Origin: Exiguobacterium sp. Helios | Lineage (GTDB): Bacteria; Bacillota; Bacilli; Exiguobacteriales; Exiguobacteriaceae | Assembly: GCF_014524545.1 (NCBI RefSeq) | Contig: NZ_CP053557.1 | Location: 1,265,501 to 1,329,500, forward strand | Length of the DNA stretch: 64,000 nucleotides | Direction: 5' to 3' | Shown here: positions 33,868 through 43,517 of the stretch, one piece after another | How the letters are laid out: each line of letters begins with the position of its first letter | Position numbering within the stretch: the first letter of the stretch is position 1 | The notes under the pieces: generated by a model | Told to the model about the DNA's origin: nothing | What the model saw: the letters and a program-made list of their open reading frames with translations, nothing else | Database searches by the model: none | Translations under genes and position numbers: made by a program

Positions 33868-34650
33868 GTGAGTGAATTCGAACAGTGGTATCTGGAGTAC
33901 GAACTGAACGTCAATCGTCCTGGTATATTAGGGGACATCGCGTCACTCATGGGGATGCTACATATTTCGATTGTCACGATTAACGGTGTCGATCACCAGC
34001 GTCGGGGCATGTTGCTTCAAACCAAGCAACCGGATCAAATCCCGCGACTCGCAGCCATCCTGAAGACGATGACGACGATTGACGTGATCAAACTTCGTAA
34101 ACCGAAACTCCGGGACCGGATTGCGATTCGCCATGGTCGTTACATCGACCACAGCAGCGGCGAAATCAAGACGTTCCGTTTTGTCCGGGAAGATTTAGGG
34201 ATTCTCGTCGATTTCATGGCCGAACTCTGCAAACAGGATGGACATCTGTTGATTGGCGTTCGCGGTATGCCGCGTGTCGGGAAAACCGAATCAATCGTTG
34301 CGGCGAGTGTCAGTGCCAATAAAAAATGGTTATTTCTTTCATCGACGTTAATCAAACAGACGGTCCGGACTTCGTTGTTCGATGATGAACGGACAGGCGA
34401 TTATGTTTATATCATCGATGCGCTTGTCTCACAGCGCCATTTCGACGAGCGGCATTGGCAGATTTTACGTGAAGTCATGCGACTTCCCGCTACAAAAATC
34501 GTTGAACATCCAGATGCTTTTGTTAAATCGAGCGAATACACGTGGGATGATTTTGATTACATCATTGAATTACGCAACTCGACAGAAGAAATCATTGTCA
34601 CCGAACCACCTCGTGCCCATGGCGGGAACGATTGGTTCAATTTCGAATAA
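33868..34650 (+). CDS. ymfK: DUF3388 protein YmfK-like
   Basis: A 260-residue protein with an N-terminal ACT-like region (ELNVNRPGILGDIASLMG) and a DUF3388 domain containing a P-loop-like sequence RGMPRVGKTES. It closely resembles B. subtilis YmfK (KLRKPKLRDRIAIRHGRYI, MRLPATKIVEHPD). GTG at 33868 is chosen because GAGGAGG lies 8 nt upstream; an in-frame ATG at 33835 would add 11 residues. Whether it binds nucleotides is not established. Cytoplasmic. Confidence 0.87.
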   Translation: MSEFEQWYLEYELNVNRPGILGDIASLMGMLHISIVTINGVDHQRRGMLLQTKQPDQIPRLAAILKTMTTIDVIKLRKPKLRDRIAIRHGRYIDHSSGEIKTFRFVREDLGILVDFMAELCKQDGHLLIGVRGMPRVGKTESIVAASVSANKKWLFLSSTLIKQTVRTSLFDDERTGDYVYIIDALVSQRHFDERHWQILREVMRLPATKIVEHPDAFVKSSEYTWDDFDYIIELRNSTEEIIVTEPPRAHGGNDWFNFE

Positions 34651-34677
34651 GTATTGAAAATGGAAGGTGTGTTACCG

Positions 34678-35568
34678 ATGACTGAGCTCGGAACCTACTT
34701 AAAGGAACAACGGGAGACGCTAGGAATCTCTCTTGAACAAATTCAAAGTACAACAAAAATTCAAAAACGTTACATTGTTGCGATTGAAGAGGGCGACTAT
34801 AAACAATTGCCGGGTGCGTTTTATGCACGTGCCTTTATCAAGACATACGCGGAAGCACTCGGTCTTGATGTCGATGAAGTGTTTACGACTTACAAACGTG
34901 ATTTGCCGGAACCGGAAGCGCAACCTGTCGTTGAGCTGTCCCGGCGTGCGACGTATTCGAAATCAACGGCACCGAAGAAAAGTGTCGCCAAACGGTGGAT
35001 TCCGAATATCATCATCATTGCCTTGATTTTTGCAATCGGGGTAGCCTTGTATTACGGATTCCAGGCGTTCCAGGATGGTGACGGAACGAAAACGGCGACA
35101 CCGAAACAAAGTGAGGTCACGATTGATGAAGGTGACGCACCGAGTGAGGAAGCAGACGCGCCGGTAGCGGAAGAACCGAAAGACGAACCGGCGAAAAAAG
35201 AAGAACCTGTAAAAAAAGAAACGAAAAAACCATTGGCAGTCAAGACGACAGTCGGTCAAGACATCACCTATGAAGTCCCGACAGATGGTACAATGAGTGT
35301 ATCCATCCGGATCAAAAAAGATGCATCACCGTCACCGTTCGTCGGTGTACGGGATACTTCTTTAGAAGGACAAGCACTCGCACCTGACCATATCAATGCG
35401 TCAGATCCAAACCCGATCGTCGTCAAAAATGCCAAAACGGACGTGATTCGGATTCGGGTCGGCTCCATCAAAGGAATCGACCGGATTCTCGTCAACAATC
35501 AGGAGCTTAAGCTTAACCGCTCCCTCCTCGTTCAAAATATTTACTTGAAGAAAGTAGCCACGCCATAA
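34678..35568 (+). CDS. ymfM: RodZ-like helix-turn-helix membrane protein (YmfM)
   Basis: A 296-residue cell-shape protein of the RodZ family, expected to link MreB filaments to the membrane. Residues 1-72 form the HTH (TYLKEQRETLGISLEQIQ). One membrane helix lies at 108-127. An acidic/lysine linker rich in EEP and KK repeats follows (145-185), then a DUF4115 extracytoplasmic domain. ATG at 34678 has GGAAGGTG 8 nt upstream; an in-frame ATG at 34654 has none. It ends just before two hairpins and pgsA. Confidence 0.9.
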   Translation: MTELGTYLKEQRETLGISLEQIQSTTKIQKRYIVAIEEGDYKQLPGAFYARAFIKTYAEALGLDVDEVFTTYKRDLPEPEAQPVVELSRRATYSKSTAPKKSVAKRWIPNIIIIALIFAIGVALYYGFQAFQDGDGTKTATPKQSEVTIDEGDAPSEEADAPVAEEPKDEPAKKEEPVKKETKKPLAVKTTVGQDITYEVPTDGTMSVSIRIKKDASPSPFVGVRDTSLEGQALAPDHINASDPNPIVVKNAKTDVIRIRVGSIKGIDRILVNNQELKLNRSLLVQNIYLKKVATP

Positions 35569-35604
35569 GGCGTGTCTTCTTCATGTCAGCCGTTTTGCTG
35601 ACAT
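35559..35604 (+). terminator. Two tandem hairpins between ymfM and pgsA
   Basis: CACGCC/GGCGTG on ATAA (35559-35574), followed by TCTTCTT, then ATGTCAGC/GCTGACAT on CGTTTT (35583-35604). The first may terminate weakly; the second lacks a T run and could be a leader structure of pgsA. Confidence 0.5.
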
Positions 35605-35632
35605 ACATAACCCGAAAAGGAGGGATACGAGA

Positions 35633-36211
35633 ATGAACTTGCCCAATCAATTGACGGTCTTACGCGTGTTACTGATTCCCGTGTTCGTTGCCGTCTTAGC
35701 CATCAATCCAGACTGGGGACAGTGGGATGTCTTAGGAGCGGAACTCCCGGTTTCCCACTTCGTCGCCGCGATGATCTTTTCCGTCGCCGCCATCACCGAT
35801 TGGCTCGACGGGTATATTGCCCGGAAAAACAAATTGGTCACGAACTTCGGTAAATTTATGGATCCACTCGCCGACAAGATGCTTGTCGCTGCGGCACTCG
35901 TCTATTTAGTCGAACTCGGATTCGTAGCTGCCTGGGTCGTCGTCATCATCTTATGCCGTGAATTTGCTGTGACAGGACTCCGTCTTGTCGCTTCAGATGA
36001 AGGGATCGTCCTTGCGGCCGGAAATTCCGGAAAAGCAAAGACCTGGGTCCAGTTGACATCCATCATCGCCTTTTTACTGCACGATATCGGATTTGCGTTA
36101 TTCAACATTCCTTTTGCGGAAATCACGATGTGGTTGGCGTTGATTTTAACAATTTATTCAGGTCTCGAGTATTTCTCGAAAAATATCAAATTAATTACGA
36201 AATCCATGTAA
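35633..36211 (+). CDS. pgsA: CDP-diacylglycerol-glycerol-3-phosphate 3-phosphatidyltransferase
   Basis: Makes phosphatidylglycerophosphate, the committed step to phosphatidylglycerol. The 192-residue membrane protein starts NLPNQLTVLRVLLIPVF. It has the full CDP-alcohol motif D56-x2-D59-G60-x2-A63-R64-x8-G73-x3-D77-x3-D81. Its place between ymfM and cinA-recA is conserved in Bacilli. AAGGAGGG precedes the ATG. Confidence 0.95.
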   Translation: MNLPNQLTVLRVLLIPVFVAVLAINPDWGQWDVLGAELPVSHFVAAMIFSVAAITDWLDGYIARKNKLVTNFGKFMDPLADKMLVAAALVYLVELGFVAAWVVVIILCREFAVTGLRLVASDEGIVLAAGNSGKAKTWVQLTSIIAFLLHDIGFALFNIPFAEITMWLALILTIYSGLEYFSKNIKLITKSM

Positions 36212-36223
36212 GGTGGATCAAAC

Positions 36224-36256
36224 AAGACTGTTCGTCAAACCGAACAGTCTTTTCGT
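36224..36256 (+). terminator. Terminator after pgsA
   Basis: Perfect 11-bp stem AAGACTGTTCG/CGAACAGTCTT (36224-36234 with 36241-36251), then TTCG; the T run is short. Confidence 0.75.
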
Positions 36257-36281
36257 ATAGTTAAGAAAGCGGGGATGTAGG

Positions 36282-37526
36282 ATGAAAGCAGAAATCATTG
36301 CTGTCGGAAGTGAATTGTTGTTAGGGGAAATTGCGAATACGAATGCCCAGTATTTATCGGAGTGGCTTGCGACATGCGGCATTGACGTGCATTACCATAC
36401 GGTCGTCGGAGATAACCGGGACCGGATGGTCGAAGTCGTCACACGGGCCCAGGAACGGGCGGAATTGATTGTCATTACCGGAGGACTTGGACCGACGGAA
36501 GATGACTTGACGAAAGAGGTCGTGGCGGACCTGCTCGGACGTACGCTTCATGTGGATCAACCGGCCTACGACCGGATTGAGGCATTTTTAAAAACGCGGG
36601 GACGCACGATGACGGAGAACGAAAAAAAACAGGCTCTTGTCATCGATCAAGCCGATGTTTTGACGAACCAGGCGGGACTTGCACCGGGTATGTCCGTTCA
36701 TACACCGGACCATCAATACATTCTGCTACCGGGTGTTCCGCGGGAAATGAAACGGATCATTGCGGACCATTTCGATCATCTTTTAGGCAAGGAAACGATT
36801 AAATCGAGAACATTACGTTTCTTCGGCATCGGAGAGTCGGCATTAAACGATCAGTTGGCGAATCTCATCCGGACCGCCCGTAATCCTTCCGTCGCACCGT
36901 ATGCCGAATTAGCAGAAGTCCGTCTTCGTTTGACGGCAAAGGCGCTTGATGAACAAGTCGCCCTTGGTATGCTTGACACGCTGGAGCAGCAGATACTTGC
37001 CGAAGTCGGGAGTCACTTTTACGGTTACGGCGAAACGAGTTTACCCGAGGTCGTCCTCGACCGCTGCCGGAAATCCGGTCTGACCCTGTCTGCAGCGGAG
37101 TCACTGACCGGAGGTGCTTTTGCGAGCGGTTTGACCGATATTCAAGGCGCAAGTGATGTTTTCCGCGGCAGTGCCGTCGTCTATGCGGATACCGCTAAAG
37201 TGAATGTCTTAGGTGTACCGCAGACCTTACTTGATGAACAGACTGCCGTCAGCAGAGACGTTGCCGTTGCAATGGCGGAAGGGGCACGCAAACTGTATCA
37301 AACGGATCTCGCGATCGCTTTAACCGGTGAAGCAGGTCCGACGAGCAACAGCGGACGAGCGGTTGGGACGGTCTATTGTGCCTTGGCACATTCAGGCGGT
37401 ACGGAAGTACTTGAACTGACGTATCCCGCCTTCGACCGTGGTATGATTAGATTACGTTCTGTCAAAGATGCGTACTTCATGCTCATTCAAAATATCAGCC
37501 TGACGGACGAAATAGGCAAAAGATGA
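36282..37526 (+). CDS. cinA: CinA family protein (nicotinamide-nucleotide amidase-like)
   Basis: A 414-residue two-domain protein. The N-terminal MoaB-like domain (1-170) has [16 protein letters not shown] and [10 protein letters not shown]. The C-terminal domain (about 255-414) is the nicotinamide mononucleotide deamidase type, with SLTGGAFAS and [13 protein letters not shown]. It may recycle pyridine nucleotides; in Streptococcus cinA is competence-induced. It lies immediately before recA, as in many Bacilli. Confidence 0.92.
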   Translation: MKAEIIAVGSELLLGEIANTNAQYLSEWLATCGIDVHYHTVVGDNRDRMVEVVTRAQERAELIVITGGLGPTEDDLTKEVVADLLGRTLHVDQPAYDRIEAFLKTRGRTMTENEKKQALVIDQADVLTNQAGLAPGMSVHTPDHQYILLPGVPREMKRIIADHFDHLLGKETIKSRTLRFFGIGESALNDQLANLIRTARNPSVAPYAELAEVRLRLTAKALDEQVALGMLDTLEQQILAEVGSHFYGYGETSLPEVVLDRCRKSGLTLSAAESLTGGAFASGLTDIQGASDVFRGSAVVYADTAKVNVLGVPQTLLDEQTAVSRDVAVAMAEGARKLYQTDLAIALTGEAGPTSNSGRAVGTVYCALAHSGGTEVLELTYPAFDRGMIRLRSVKDAYFMLIQNISLTDEIGKR

Positions 37527-37541
37527 TTTCTTTCAACTATG

Positions 37542-37555
37542 CGAATAAATGTTCG
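37542..37555. promoter_or_regulatory. LexA (SOS) box of recA
   Basis: CGAATAAATGTTCG closely fits the Bacillus consensus CGAACRNRYGTTYG and lies 8 bp upstream of the recA -35 box. Confidence 0.85.
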
Positions 37556-37563
37556 TAAAAAGC

Positions 37564-37592
37564 TTGTTATTCGGTCTCAAAAGAAGTACAAT
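37564..37592 (+). promoter_or_regulatory. Sigma-A promoter of recA
   Basis: TTGTTA (37564-37569), 17-bp spacer, TACAAT (37587-37592). Confidence 0.8.
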
Positions 37593-37627
37593 AATCTCAG
37601 TAAGATAAATAAAAGGAGGCCTGCTAC

Positions 37628-38671
37628 GTGAGTGATCGTAAAGCAGCACTTGAGATGGCATTACGCCAGATTGAGAAACAATTTGGTAAAGGTTCAATCA
37701 TGAAACTAGGTGAAAGTCCAGATCAGAGAGTATCCGTAATCTCTTCTGGATCCATCACATTAGATATAGCGCTCGGTGCAGGTGGATATCCACGTGGACG
37801 GGTAATCGAAGTCTATGGTCCGGAATCTTCTGGTAAAACGACAGTCTCGCTTCATGCGATTGCTGAAGTTCAAAAACAAGGCGGGCAGGCAGCATTCATC
37901 GATGCCGAACATGCACTGGATCCTGCTTATGCCAGCAAACTCGGTGTCAACATCGATGAGTTACTGTTATCACAACCGGATACAGGAGAACAGGCACTTG
38001 AAATCGCGGAAGCTTTAGTCCGTTCAGGAGCTGTCGATATCCTCGTTGTCGACTCAGTAGCTGCACTTGTTCCGAAAGCCGAGATCGAAGGCGAAATGGG
38101 TGACTCGCATATGGGTCTGCAAGCCCGTTTGATGAGTCAGGCGTTACGTAAATTGTCGGGTGCGACAAACAAATCAAAAACAATCGTCATCTTCATCAAC
38201 CAGATTCGTGAAAAAATTGGTGTTATGTTCGGTAACCCGGAAACGACTCCAGGTGGACGTGCCTTGAAGTTCTACTCATCTGTCCGTCTTGAAGTCCGTC
38301 GTGCAGAAGCCTTGAAAAACGGTACAGATATCGTCGGAAACCGGACGAAACTGAAAGTCGTTAAAAACAAAATCGCTCCGCCGTTCAAACAAGCGGAAGT
38401 CGATATCATGTATGGACAAGGTATCTCGAAATTTGGTGAATTGATTGATCTTGGAACAGAACTTGATATCGTCCAAAAAAGTGGTGCTTGGTATTCATAC
38501 AATTCAGAGCGTCTTGGTCAAGGACGTGAAAATGCAAAACAATACATGATCGAACATCCGGATGTTGCGGATGAGGTCGAACGATTGATTCGTGAACATC
38601 ACGGTCTCGTCGATCGGAAAGAACCGGTTGACTTTGAAGAAGGTCAAGACGAAGATCTGTTTGCAGAATAA
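37628..38671 (+). CDS. recA: Recombinase RecA
   Basis: Strand-exchange ATPase and LexA co-protease. The 347-residue protein has Walker [10 protein letters not shown] (64-72), Walker [12 protein letters not shown], the DNA-binding loop region [19 protein letters not shown], and the acidic C-terminal tail [11 protein letters not shown]. It starts with GTG at 37628 behind AAAGGAGG and is preceded by an SOS box. The frame is uninterrupted, with no intron or intein. Confidence 0.98.
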   Translation: MSDRKAALEMALRQIEKQFGKGSIMKLGESPDQRVSVISSGSITLDIALGAGGYPRGRVIEVYGPESSGKTTVSLHAIAEVQKQGGQAAFIDAEHALDPAYASKLGVNIDELLLSQPDTGEQALEIAEALVRSGAVDILVVDSVAALVPKAEIEGEMGDSHMGLQARLMSQALRKLSGATNKSKTIVIFINQIREKIGVMFGNPETTPGGRALKFYSSVRLEVRRAEALKNGTDIVGNRTKLKVVKNKIAPPFKQAEVDIMYGQGISKFGELIDLGTELDIVQKSGAWYSYNSERLGQGRENAKQYMIEHPDVADEVERLIREHHGLVDRKEPVDFEEGQDEDLFAE

Positions 38672-38678
38672 GCCGAAA

Positions 38679-38713
38679 GAGAGTGGAATCGATTCAGATT
38701 CTGCTCTTTTTTT
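38679..38713 (+). terminator. Terminator after recA
   Basis: 12-bp stem with three G-T pairs (38679-38690 with 38697-38708), then a T run. Confidence 0.85.
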
Positions 38714-38755
38714 GTTGAAAAGAGGAAAACATAGGAATTCTTTCCCGCCCGTTCG

Positions 38756-38785
38756 TTGACAATGAACGAGTGCTATCCTTACAAT
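38756..38785 (+). promoter_or_regulatory. Sigma-A promoter of rny
   Basis: Consensus TTGACA (38756-38761), 18-bp spacer, TACAAT (38780-38785), leaving a leader of about 70 nt. CGTTC and GAACG flank the -35 box as a small inverted repeat. Confidence 0.8.
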
Positions 38786-38864
38786 ATAGATGTACGTTTT
38801 TTAGACAGCTTCGATGAATAACCGAAATGAACTAAGAAACACCTTGTAAAGGGGAGGTGAACCC

Positions 38865-40427
38865 ATGGGTACAACAACTTGGATTGTCATACTTCTCCTC
38901 GCAATACTGATCGCATTCATCGTAGGCTACTTCTTGCGGAAATCGATTGCAGAAGCAAAGATTCAAGGCGCGGAAACAGAAGCGACGAAAATCGTGGAAC
39001 GTGCACAAGTATCAGCGGAAGCAACGAAAAAAGAAGCATTGCTCGAAGCGAAAGATGAAGCCTTTAAACTTCGGAATGAAGTCGAAAAAGAGCTTCGTGA
39101 ACGTCGTCAAGAGTTAACGAAACAAGAAGGACGATTGCTCCAAAAAGAAGAGACACTCGATCGCCGTGTTGATTCCATCGACCGCAAGGAAGAACAAATC
39201 AATACGCGTGATGCAGAGATCGCGAAACGGAAGCATCAAGCTGAAGAGTTAGAACGCAAAGTAGAGGACCTGTATGAACAGGGACGCCAAGAGCTCGTAC
39301 GTGTTGCGAATCTTTCGCAAGACGAAGCCAGAGCTATCATCATGGATGAGACGAAACAAGCTGCCATGCACGATGCAGCCATTCTTCAAAAAGAAATCGA
39401 ACAAAAAGCAAAAGAAGAAGCAGACAAAAAAGCACGCAACATCCTTTCACTTGCGATTCAACGGTTCGCCGCGGAACATATCGCAGAGACGACGGTTTCG
39501 GTCGTCAACTTGCCGAATGACGAGATGAAAGGCCGGATCATCGGTCGTGAAGGCCGTAACATCCGGACCCTCGAAACGTTAACGGGTATCGATTTAATCA
39601 TCGATGACACACCGGAAGCGGTCATCTTGTCCGGATTTGATCCGATTCGCCGGGAAGTGGCGAAGATGGCCCTTGAAAAACTCGTTCAAGACGGTCGGAT
39701 TCACCCGGCACGAATTGAAGAGATGGTCGACAAATCACGTCGGGAAGTCGACGAACGGATTCGTGAAATCGGTGAAGAAGCGACATATGATGTCGGGATT
39801 CACGGGATTCATCCGGATCTCGTCAAAATTCTCGGCCGCTTGAAGTATCGGACAAGTTACGGTCAAAACGTATTGTTCCACTCACTCGAAGTCGCTCATC
39901 TTGCCGGTATGATGGCAGCAGAGCTCGGTGAGGATGTAACACTTGCGAAACGCGCTGGTCTCCTTCACGATATCGGGAAAGCGATTGACCACGAAGTGGA
40001 AGGAAGTCACGTTGAAATCGGAGTGGAACTTGGTACGAAGTACAAAGAACATCCAACCGTCATCAATGCGATTGCTTCCCACCACGGGGATACGGAAGCG
40101 ACATCTGTCATTTCCGTTCTGGTCGCAGCAGCAGATGCCTTATCTGCCGCCCGTCCAGGTGCACGTCAAGAAACACTCGAGAGTTACATCCGACGTCTCG
40201 AACGTCTGGAAGAAATCTCAGAATCATTTGACGGGGTAGAGAAGTCCTTTGCGATTCAAGCAGGTCGTGAAGTACGGATTATCGTTCGTCCTGATGTCGT
40301 CGACGATGTCCTTGCCCATAAGATGGCAAGCGATATCCGGAAAAAAATCGAAGAAGAACTTGATTATCCGGGTCATATCAAAGTCACGGTCATTCGGGAA
40401 ACACGAGCGGTCGAATACGCAAAATAA
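38865..40427 (+). CDS. rny: Ribonuclease Y
   Basis: Membrane-anchored endoribonuclease that starts mRNA decay. The 520-residue protein has an N-terminal membrane helix (about 5-24) and a long charged coiled coil (30-200, rich in E/K/R). A KH domain follows ([15 protein letters not shown]) and then an HD domain with [20 protein letters not shown] precedes the ATG. Unlike in B. subtilis, no pbpX-like gene separates it from recA. Confidence 0.97.
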
Positions 40428-40429
40428 GC

Positions 40430-40457
40430 AAAGTGGCGGGCGACCGCCACTTTTTTT
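40430..40457 (+). terminator. Terminator after rny
   Basis: Perfect 10-bp stem AAAGTGGCGG/CCGCCACTTT on GCGA, then T run. ymdB lies only 22 nt beyond, so some read-through is likely. Confidence 0.9.
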
Positions 40458-40478
40458 AATTACTTGGAGGAATGTTTC

Positions 40479-41273
40479 ATGAAAATCTTATTTATCGGAG
40501 ATGTCGTCGGAGCACCCGGCCGTCATATCTTACAGCAGTTTACAGCACGCATTAAATCCAAATATAATCCGACTGTCATGCTCGTCAATGGAGAAAATGC
40601 AGCGCATGGCCGCGGGATCACGAAATCGATTTATCATCAGTTACTTGAACTTGGATTCCATGGTGTGACGATGGGGAACCATACGTTTGATAACCGGGAC
40701 ATCTTTGACTGGATCGATGACGCGGATCGGATCGTCCGTCCGGCGAACTATCCGGAAGGTACACCGGGTCGTGGCATGATGGTCTTAAAAGTCGGCAACA
40801 AGAAAATCGCCGTCATCAACGTTCAAGGGACGGTCTTCTTACCGCCGCTCGGCGATCCATTCCGGACAGTCGATGAACTGATTGCTGAAGTCGAGGGTGA
40901 AGTCGATGCAATCTTCGTTGACGTTCATGCGGAAGCAACGAGTGAAAAAATCGCGATGGGCTATCACTTGGCAGGTCGTGTCCAGGCGGTTGTCGGGACA
41001 CATACGCACGTCCAGACGGCGGATGAACGGATTCTTGAAGGTGGAACGGCTTACATCACGGATGTCGGCATGACAGGTCCACTCGACGGTGTTCTCGGGA
41101 TGCGCAAAGAAGATGTCTTGCGAAAATTTAAAACACAGCTCCCAACCCGGTTTGAAGTTGCTGAAGGACGGGAACAATTAAATGGAGTCTTGATTCATAT
41201 TAATGATGTATCAAAAAAAGCAACGAAGATTGAACGCATCCATTTAACGGATCAATCGATTTTCTTTGATTGA
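40479..41273 (+). CDS. ymdB: YmdB-type phosphodiesterase
   Basis: A 264-residue calcineurin-like metallophosphodiesterase, described in B. subtilis as a 2',3'-cyclic nucleotide phosphodiesterase affecting biofilm and motility choice. Metal ligands appear in FIGDVVGAPGR, NGENAAHGRG, MGNHTFDN and VVGTHTHVQT. ATG at 40479 is chosen because GGAGG precedes it and the length then equals B. subtilis YmdB. It is followed by spoVS 29 nt later. Confidence 0.94.
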   Translation: MKILFIGDVVGAPGRHILQQFTARIKSKYNPTVMLVNGENAAHGRGITKSIYHQLLELGFHGVTMGNHTFDNRDIFDWIDDADRIVRPANYPEGTPGRGMMVLKVGNKKIAVINVQGTVFLPPLGDPFRTVDELIAEVEGEVDAIFVDVHAEATSEKIAMGYHLAGRVQAVVGTHTHVQTADERILEGGTAYITDVGMTGPLDGVLGMRKEDVLRKFKTQLPTRFEVAEGREQLNGVLIHINDVSKKATKIERIHLTDQSIFFD

Positions 41274-41302
41274 GTTTTGATTTTTGATTGGGAGGTACAT
41301 GC

Positions 41303-41563
41303 ATGGACGTCCTGAAAGTATCAGCTAAATCGAATCCGAATGCGGTCGCCGGAGCGCTCGCAGGTGTACTTCGAGAGAAAGGTTCTGTCGAAATTCAGGC
41401 AATCGGAGCAGGTGCACTCAATCAATCCGTCAAAGCGGTTGCAATCGCAAGAGGATTTGTCGCACCGTCAGGCATGGATTTGATCTGTATTCCGGCATTT
41501 ACCGACATCATGATTGATGGCGAGGAACGGACGGCAATCAAATTAATCATTGAACCACGATGA
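41303..41563 (+). CDS. spoVS: Stage V sporulation protein S
   Basis: An 86-residue Alba-like nucleic-acid-binding protein: MDVLKVSAKSNPNAVAGALA, GAGALNQSVKAVAIARGFVAP. In B. subtilis loss of SpoVS affects late sporulation and septation. The family is also found in non-sporulating bacteria, so it has a wider role. GGGAGG precedes the ATG at 41303. Order ymdB-spoVS is conserved; nearby sporulation genes known from B. subtilis are otherwise missing. Confidence 0.95.
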   Translation: MDVLKVSAKSNPNAVAGALAGVLREKGSVEIQAIGAGALNQSVKAVAIARGFVAPSGMDLICIPAFTDIMIDGEERTAIKLIIEPR

Positions 41564-41596
41564 TGCATCATTGGACATAGGTCCTACGTTAAACCA

Positions 41597-41631
41597 GACC
41601 ATTTACTCGTTGGAGTAGATGGCCTTTTTTT
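41597..41631 (+). terminator. Terminator after spoVS
   Basis: Stem GACCATTTACTC/GAGTAGATGGCC (41597-41608 with 41613-41624; wobble/mismatch at two positions), then seven T. Confidence 0.85.
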
Positions 41632-41675
41632 ATGACGGATTACAGGAAAAAATCAACGGATTCGTCAGCGGAGCA

Positions 41676-41704
41676 TTGTACAAGCATCGGGAAATCGGTA
41701 TCAT
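41676..41704 (+). promoter_or_regulatory. Probable promoter of korAB
   Basis: TTGTAC (41676-41681), 17-bp spacer, TATCAT (41699-41704), 62 bp before the korA start. Confidence 0.5.
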
Positions 41705-41765
41705 GGGGGAGGATAGTGAAGCAGACAGCTTCAATCATTTCAGGGGATTAAAGGAGCGAACGTCG

Positions 41766-43517
41766 ATGTACAATCAATTGTCATGGAAAGTAGGCGGTCA
41801 GCAGGGGGAAGGGATCGAATCGACGGGTGAGATCTTTGCCATTGCCTTGAACCGCCTTGGTTATTACTTATACGGATACCGTCATTTTTCTTCACGCATC
41901 AAAGGTGGACATACGAACAACAAAATCCGGGTCGCGACACACGAAGTCCGGACCGTCGCCGACGATCTCGATATTCTGGTTGCCTTTGACCAGGAAACGA
42001 TCGATGTCAATTTCCATGAGTTGCGTCAAGGGGCAATCATCATTGCCGATGCGAAGTTCAATCCGACCAACCCGGATCAGACACGTGCCGTCCTGTATCC
42101 GATTCCTTTTACGGAAATTGCGTCCGGACTCGGAACGTCGTTGATGAAAAACATGGTTGCCATCGGGGCATCGAGTGCGATTCTCGGGATTGCACCGGAA
42201 CGTTTCCAGGCGGTCGTGGAACAGATTTTTGGCCGCAAAGGACCGGAAATGGTCGAGAAAAACTTATCGGCGATTCGCGAAGGGGCAGCGGCATTTGAAG
42301 CGATGGCTGGAACAGCGGAACGTTTCGTCCTCGATCCGGCAGACGGACAGCAACGGATGTTTATGATCGGCAATGATGCGATTGCGCTTGGTGCAGTTGC
42401 AGGGGGTGCCCGTCTGATGGCAGCTTATCCGATTACTCCGTCGTCGGAAATCATGGAGTACTTAATTAAAAAATTACCGCAGTTCGGCGGAACCGTCGTT
42501 CAGACGGAAGATGAGCTGGCCGCAGTTACGATGGCAATTGGTGCCAACTACGCCGGCGTCCGGGCCTTGACGGCATCAGCCGGACCCGGTCTGTCGCTGA
42601 TGGCAGAAGCAATCGGTTTGTCCGGAATGACGGAAACGCCGCTTGTCATCATTGATACACAACGGGGGGGGCCTTCGACCGGACTGCCGACGAAACAGGA
42701 ACAGTCCGACTTGATGGCGATGATTTACAGCACACACGGTGAGATTCCGAAAGTCGTCTTGGCGCCGTCGACAGTCGAGGAAGCTTTTTATGATGCAGCG
42801 GAAGCATTCAACATCGCGGAAGAATACCAATGTCCGGTCATTCTCTTGACGGATTTGATGTTATCGCTCGGGAAACAGTCTGTCGAACCGCTTGATGTCA
42901 ACCGCGTTGAAATCCGCCGCGGGAAATTGATGCTTGATGAACTGCCGGAACTTGAAGGAAAAGCGTACTTCAAACGCTATGAAGTGACGGAAGACGGAAT
43001 CAGTCCGCGTGTCGTCCCGGGTACGAAACACGGTATTCATCATGTGACGGGAGTCGAACATAACGAAGAAGGCCGTCCGTCGGAAGCGACGAAGAATCGG
43101 GTCGATCAAATGACGAAACGTCTCCGCAAGTTAAACCGGTTCCGGATGAAGGATGCCGTCCTTGTCACAGAACAGCATGCCACACCGGATATTCTGTTTG
43201 TCGGTTTTAACTCGACGCGCGGAACGATTGAAGAAGTGATGCCGCGTCTTGAAGAACAGGGCATTCATGTCGATCATCTCCATATCCGGCAGATGCATCC
43301 GTTTCCGAGTGAACTCGTCCGTCCGCACCTCGAGCGGGCCAAACAGGTCGTCGTCGTCGAATACAATGCGACGGGACAACTGGCGAAACTGATTCAGATG
43401 AACTGCGGTTTTGCAGAAAAAATTGAACATATTTTAAAATTCAACGGCGATCCGTTCTATCCGGCGGAAGTGGTGGAACAAGTCGTTGCAGGAGGGGTTT
43501 TCCATGGCAACCTTTAA
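41766..43517 (+). CDS. korA: 2-oxoacid:ferredoxin oxidoreductase, alpha (gamma-alpha fused) subunit
   Basis: Part of a two-subunit enzyme that oxidatively decarboxylates 2-oxoacids, probably 2-oxoglutarate, with CoA and ferredoxin. The 583-residue protein has an N-terminal gamma domain (GGQQGEGIESTGEIFA, SRIKGGHTNN) and an alpha domain from about 195 (AAYPITPSSEIMEYL, TASAGPGLSLMAEAIG, DTQRGGPSTGLPTK). ATG at 41766 has AAAGGAG upstream; earlier in-frame starts run into the spoVS terminator. A run of eight G lies at the QRGGP codons. korB overlaps its end by 14 nt. Confidence 0.93.
   Translation: MYNQLSWKVGGQQGEGIESTGEIFAIALNRLGYYLYGYRHFSSRIKGGHTNNKIRVATHEVRTVADDLDILVAFDQETIDVNFHELRQGAIIIADAKFNPTNPDQTRAVLYPIPFTEIASGLGTSLMKNMVAIGASSAILGIAPERFQAVVEQIFGRKGPEMVEKNLSAIREGAAAFEAMAGTAERFVLDPADGQQRMFMIGNDAIALGAVAGGARLMAAYPITPSSEIMEYLIKKLPQFGGTVVQTEDELAAVTMAIGANYAGVRALTASAGPGLSLMAEAIGLSGMTETPLVIIDTQRGGPSTGLPTKQEQSDLMAMIYSTHGEIPKVVLAPSTVEEAFYDAAEAFNIAEEYQCPVILLTDLMLSLGKQSVEPLDVNRVEIRRGKLMLDELPELEGKAYFKRYEVTEDGISPRVVPGTKHGIHHVTGVEHNEEGRPSEATKNRVDQMTKRLRKLNRFRMKDAVLVTEQHATPDILFVGFNSTRGTIEEVMPRLEEQGIHVDHLHIRQMHPFPSELVRPHLERAKQVVVVEYNATGQLAKLIQMNCGFAEKIEHILKFNGDPFYPAEVVEQVVAGGVFHGNL

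Noticed and set aside
41619-41765. 49-residue N-terminal extension of KorA
   Set aside because: It starts inside the spoVS terminator and covers the promoter; the family begins at the ATG at 41766.
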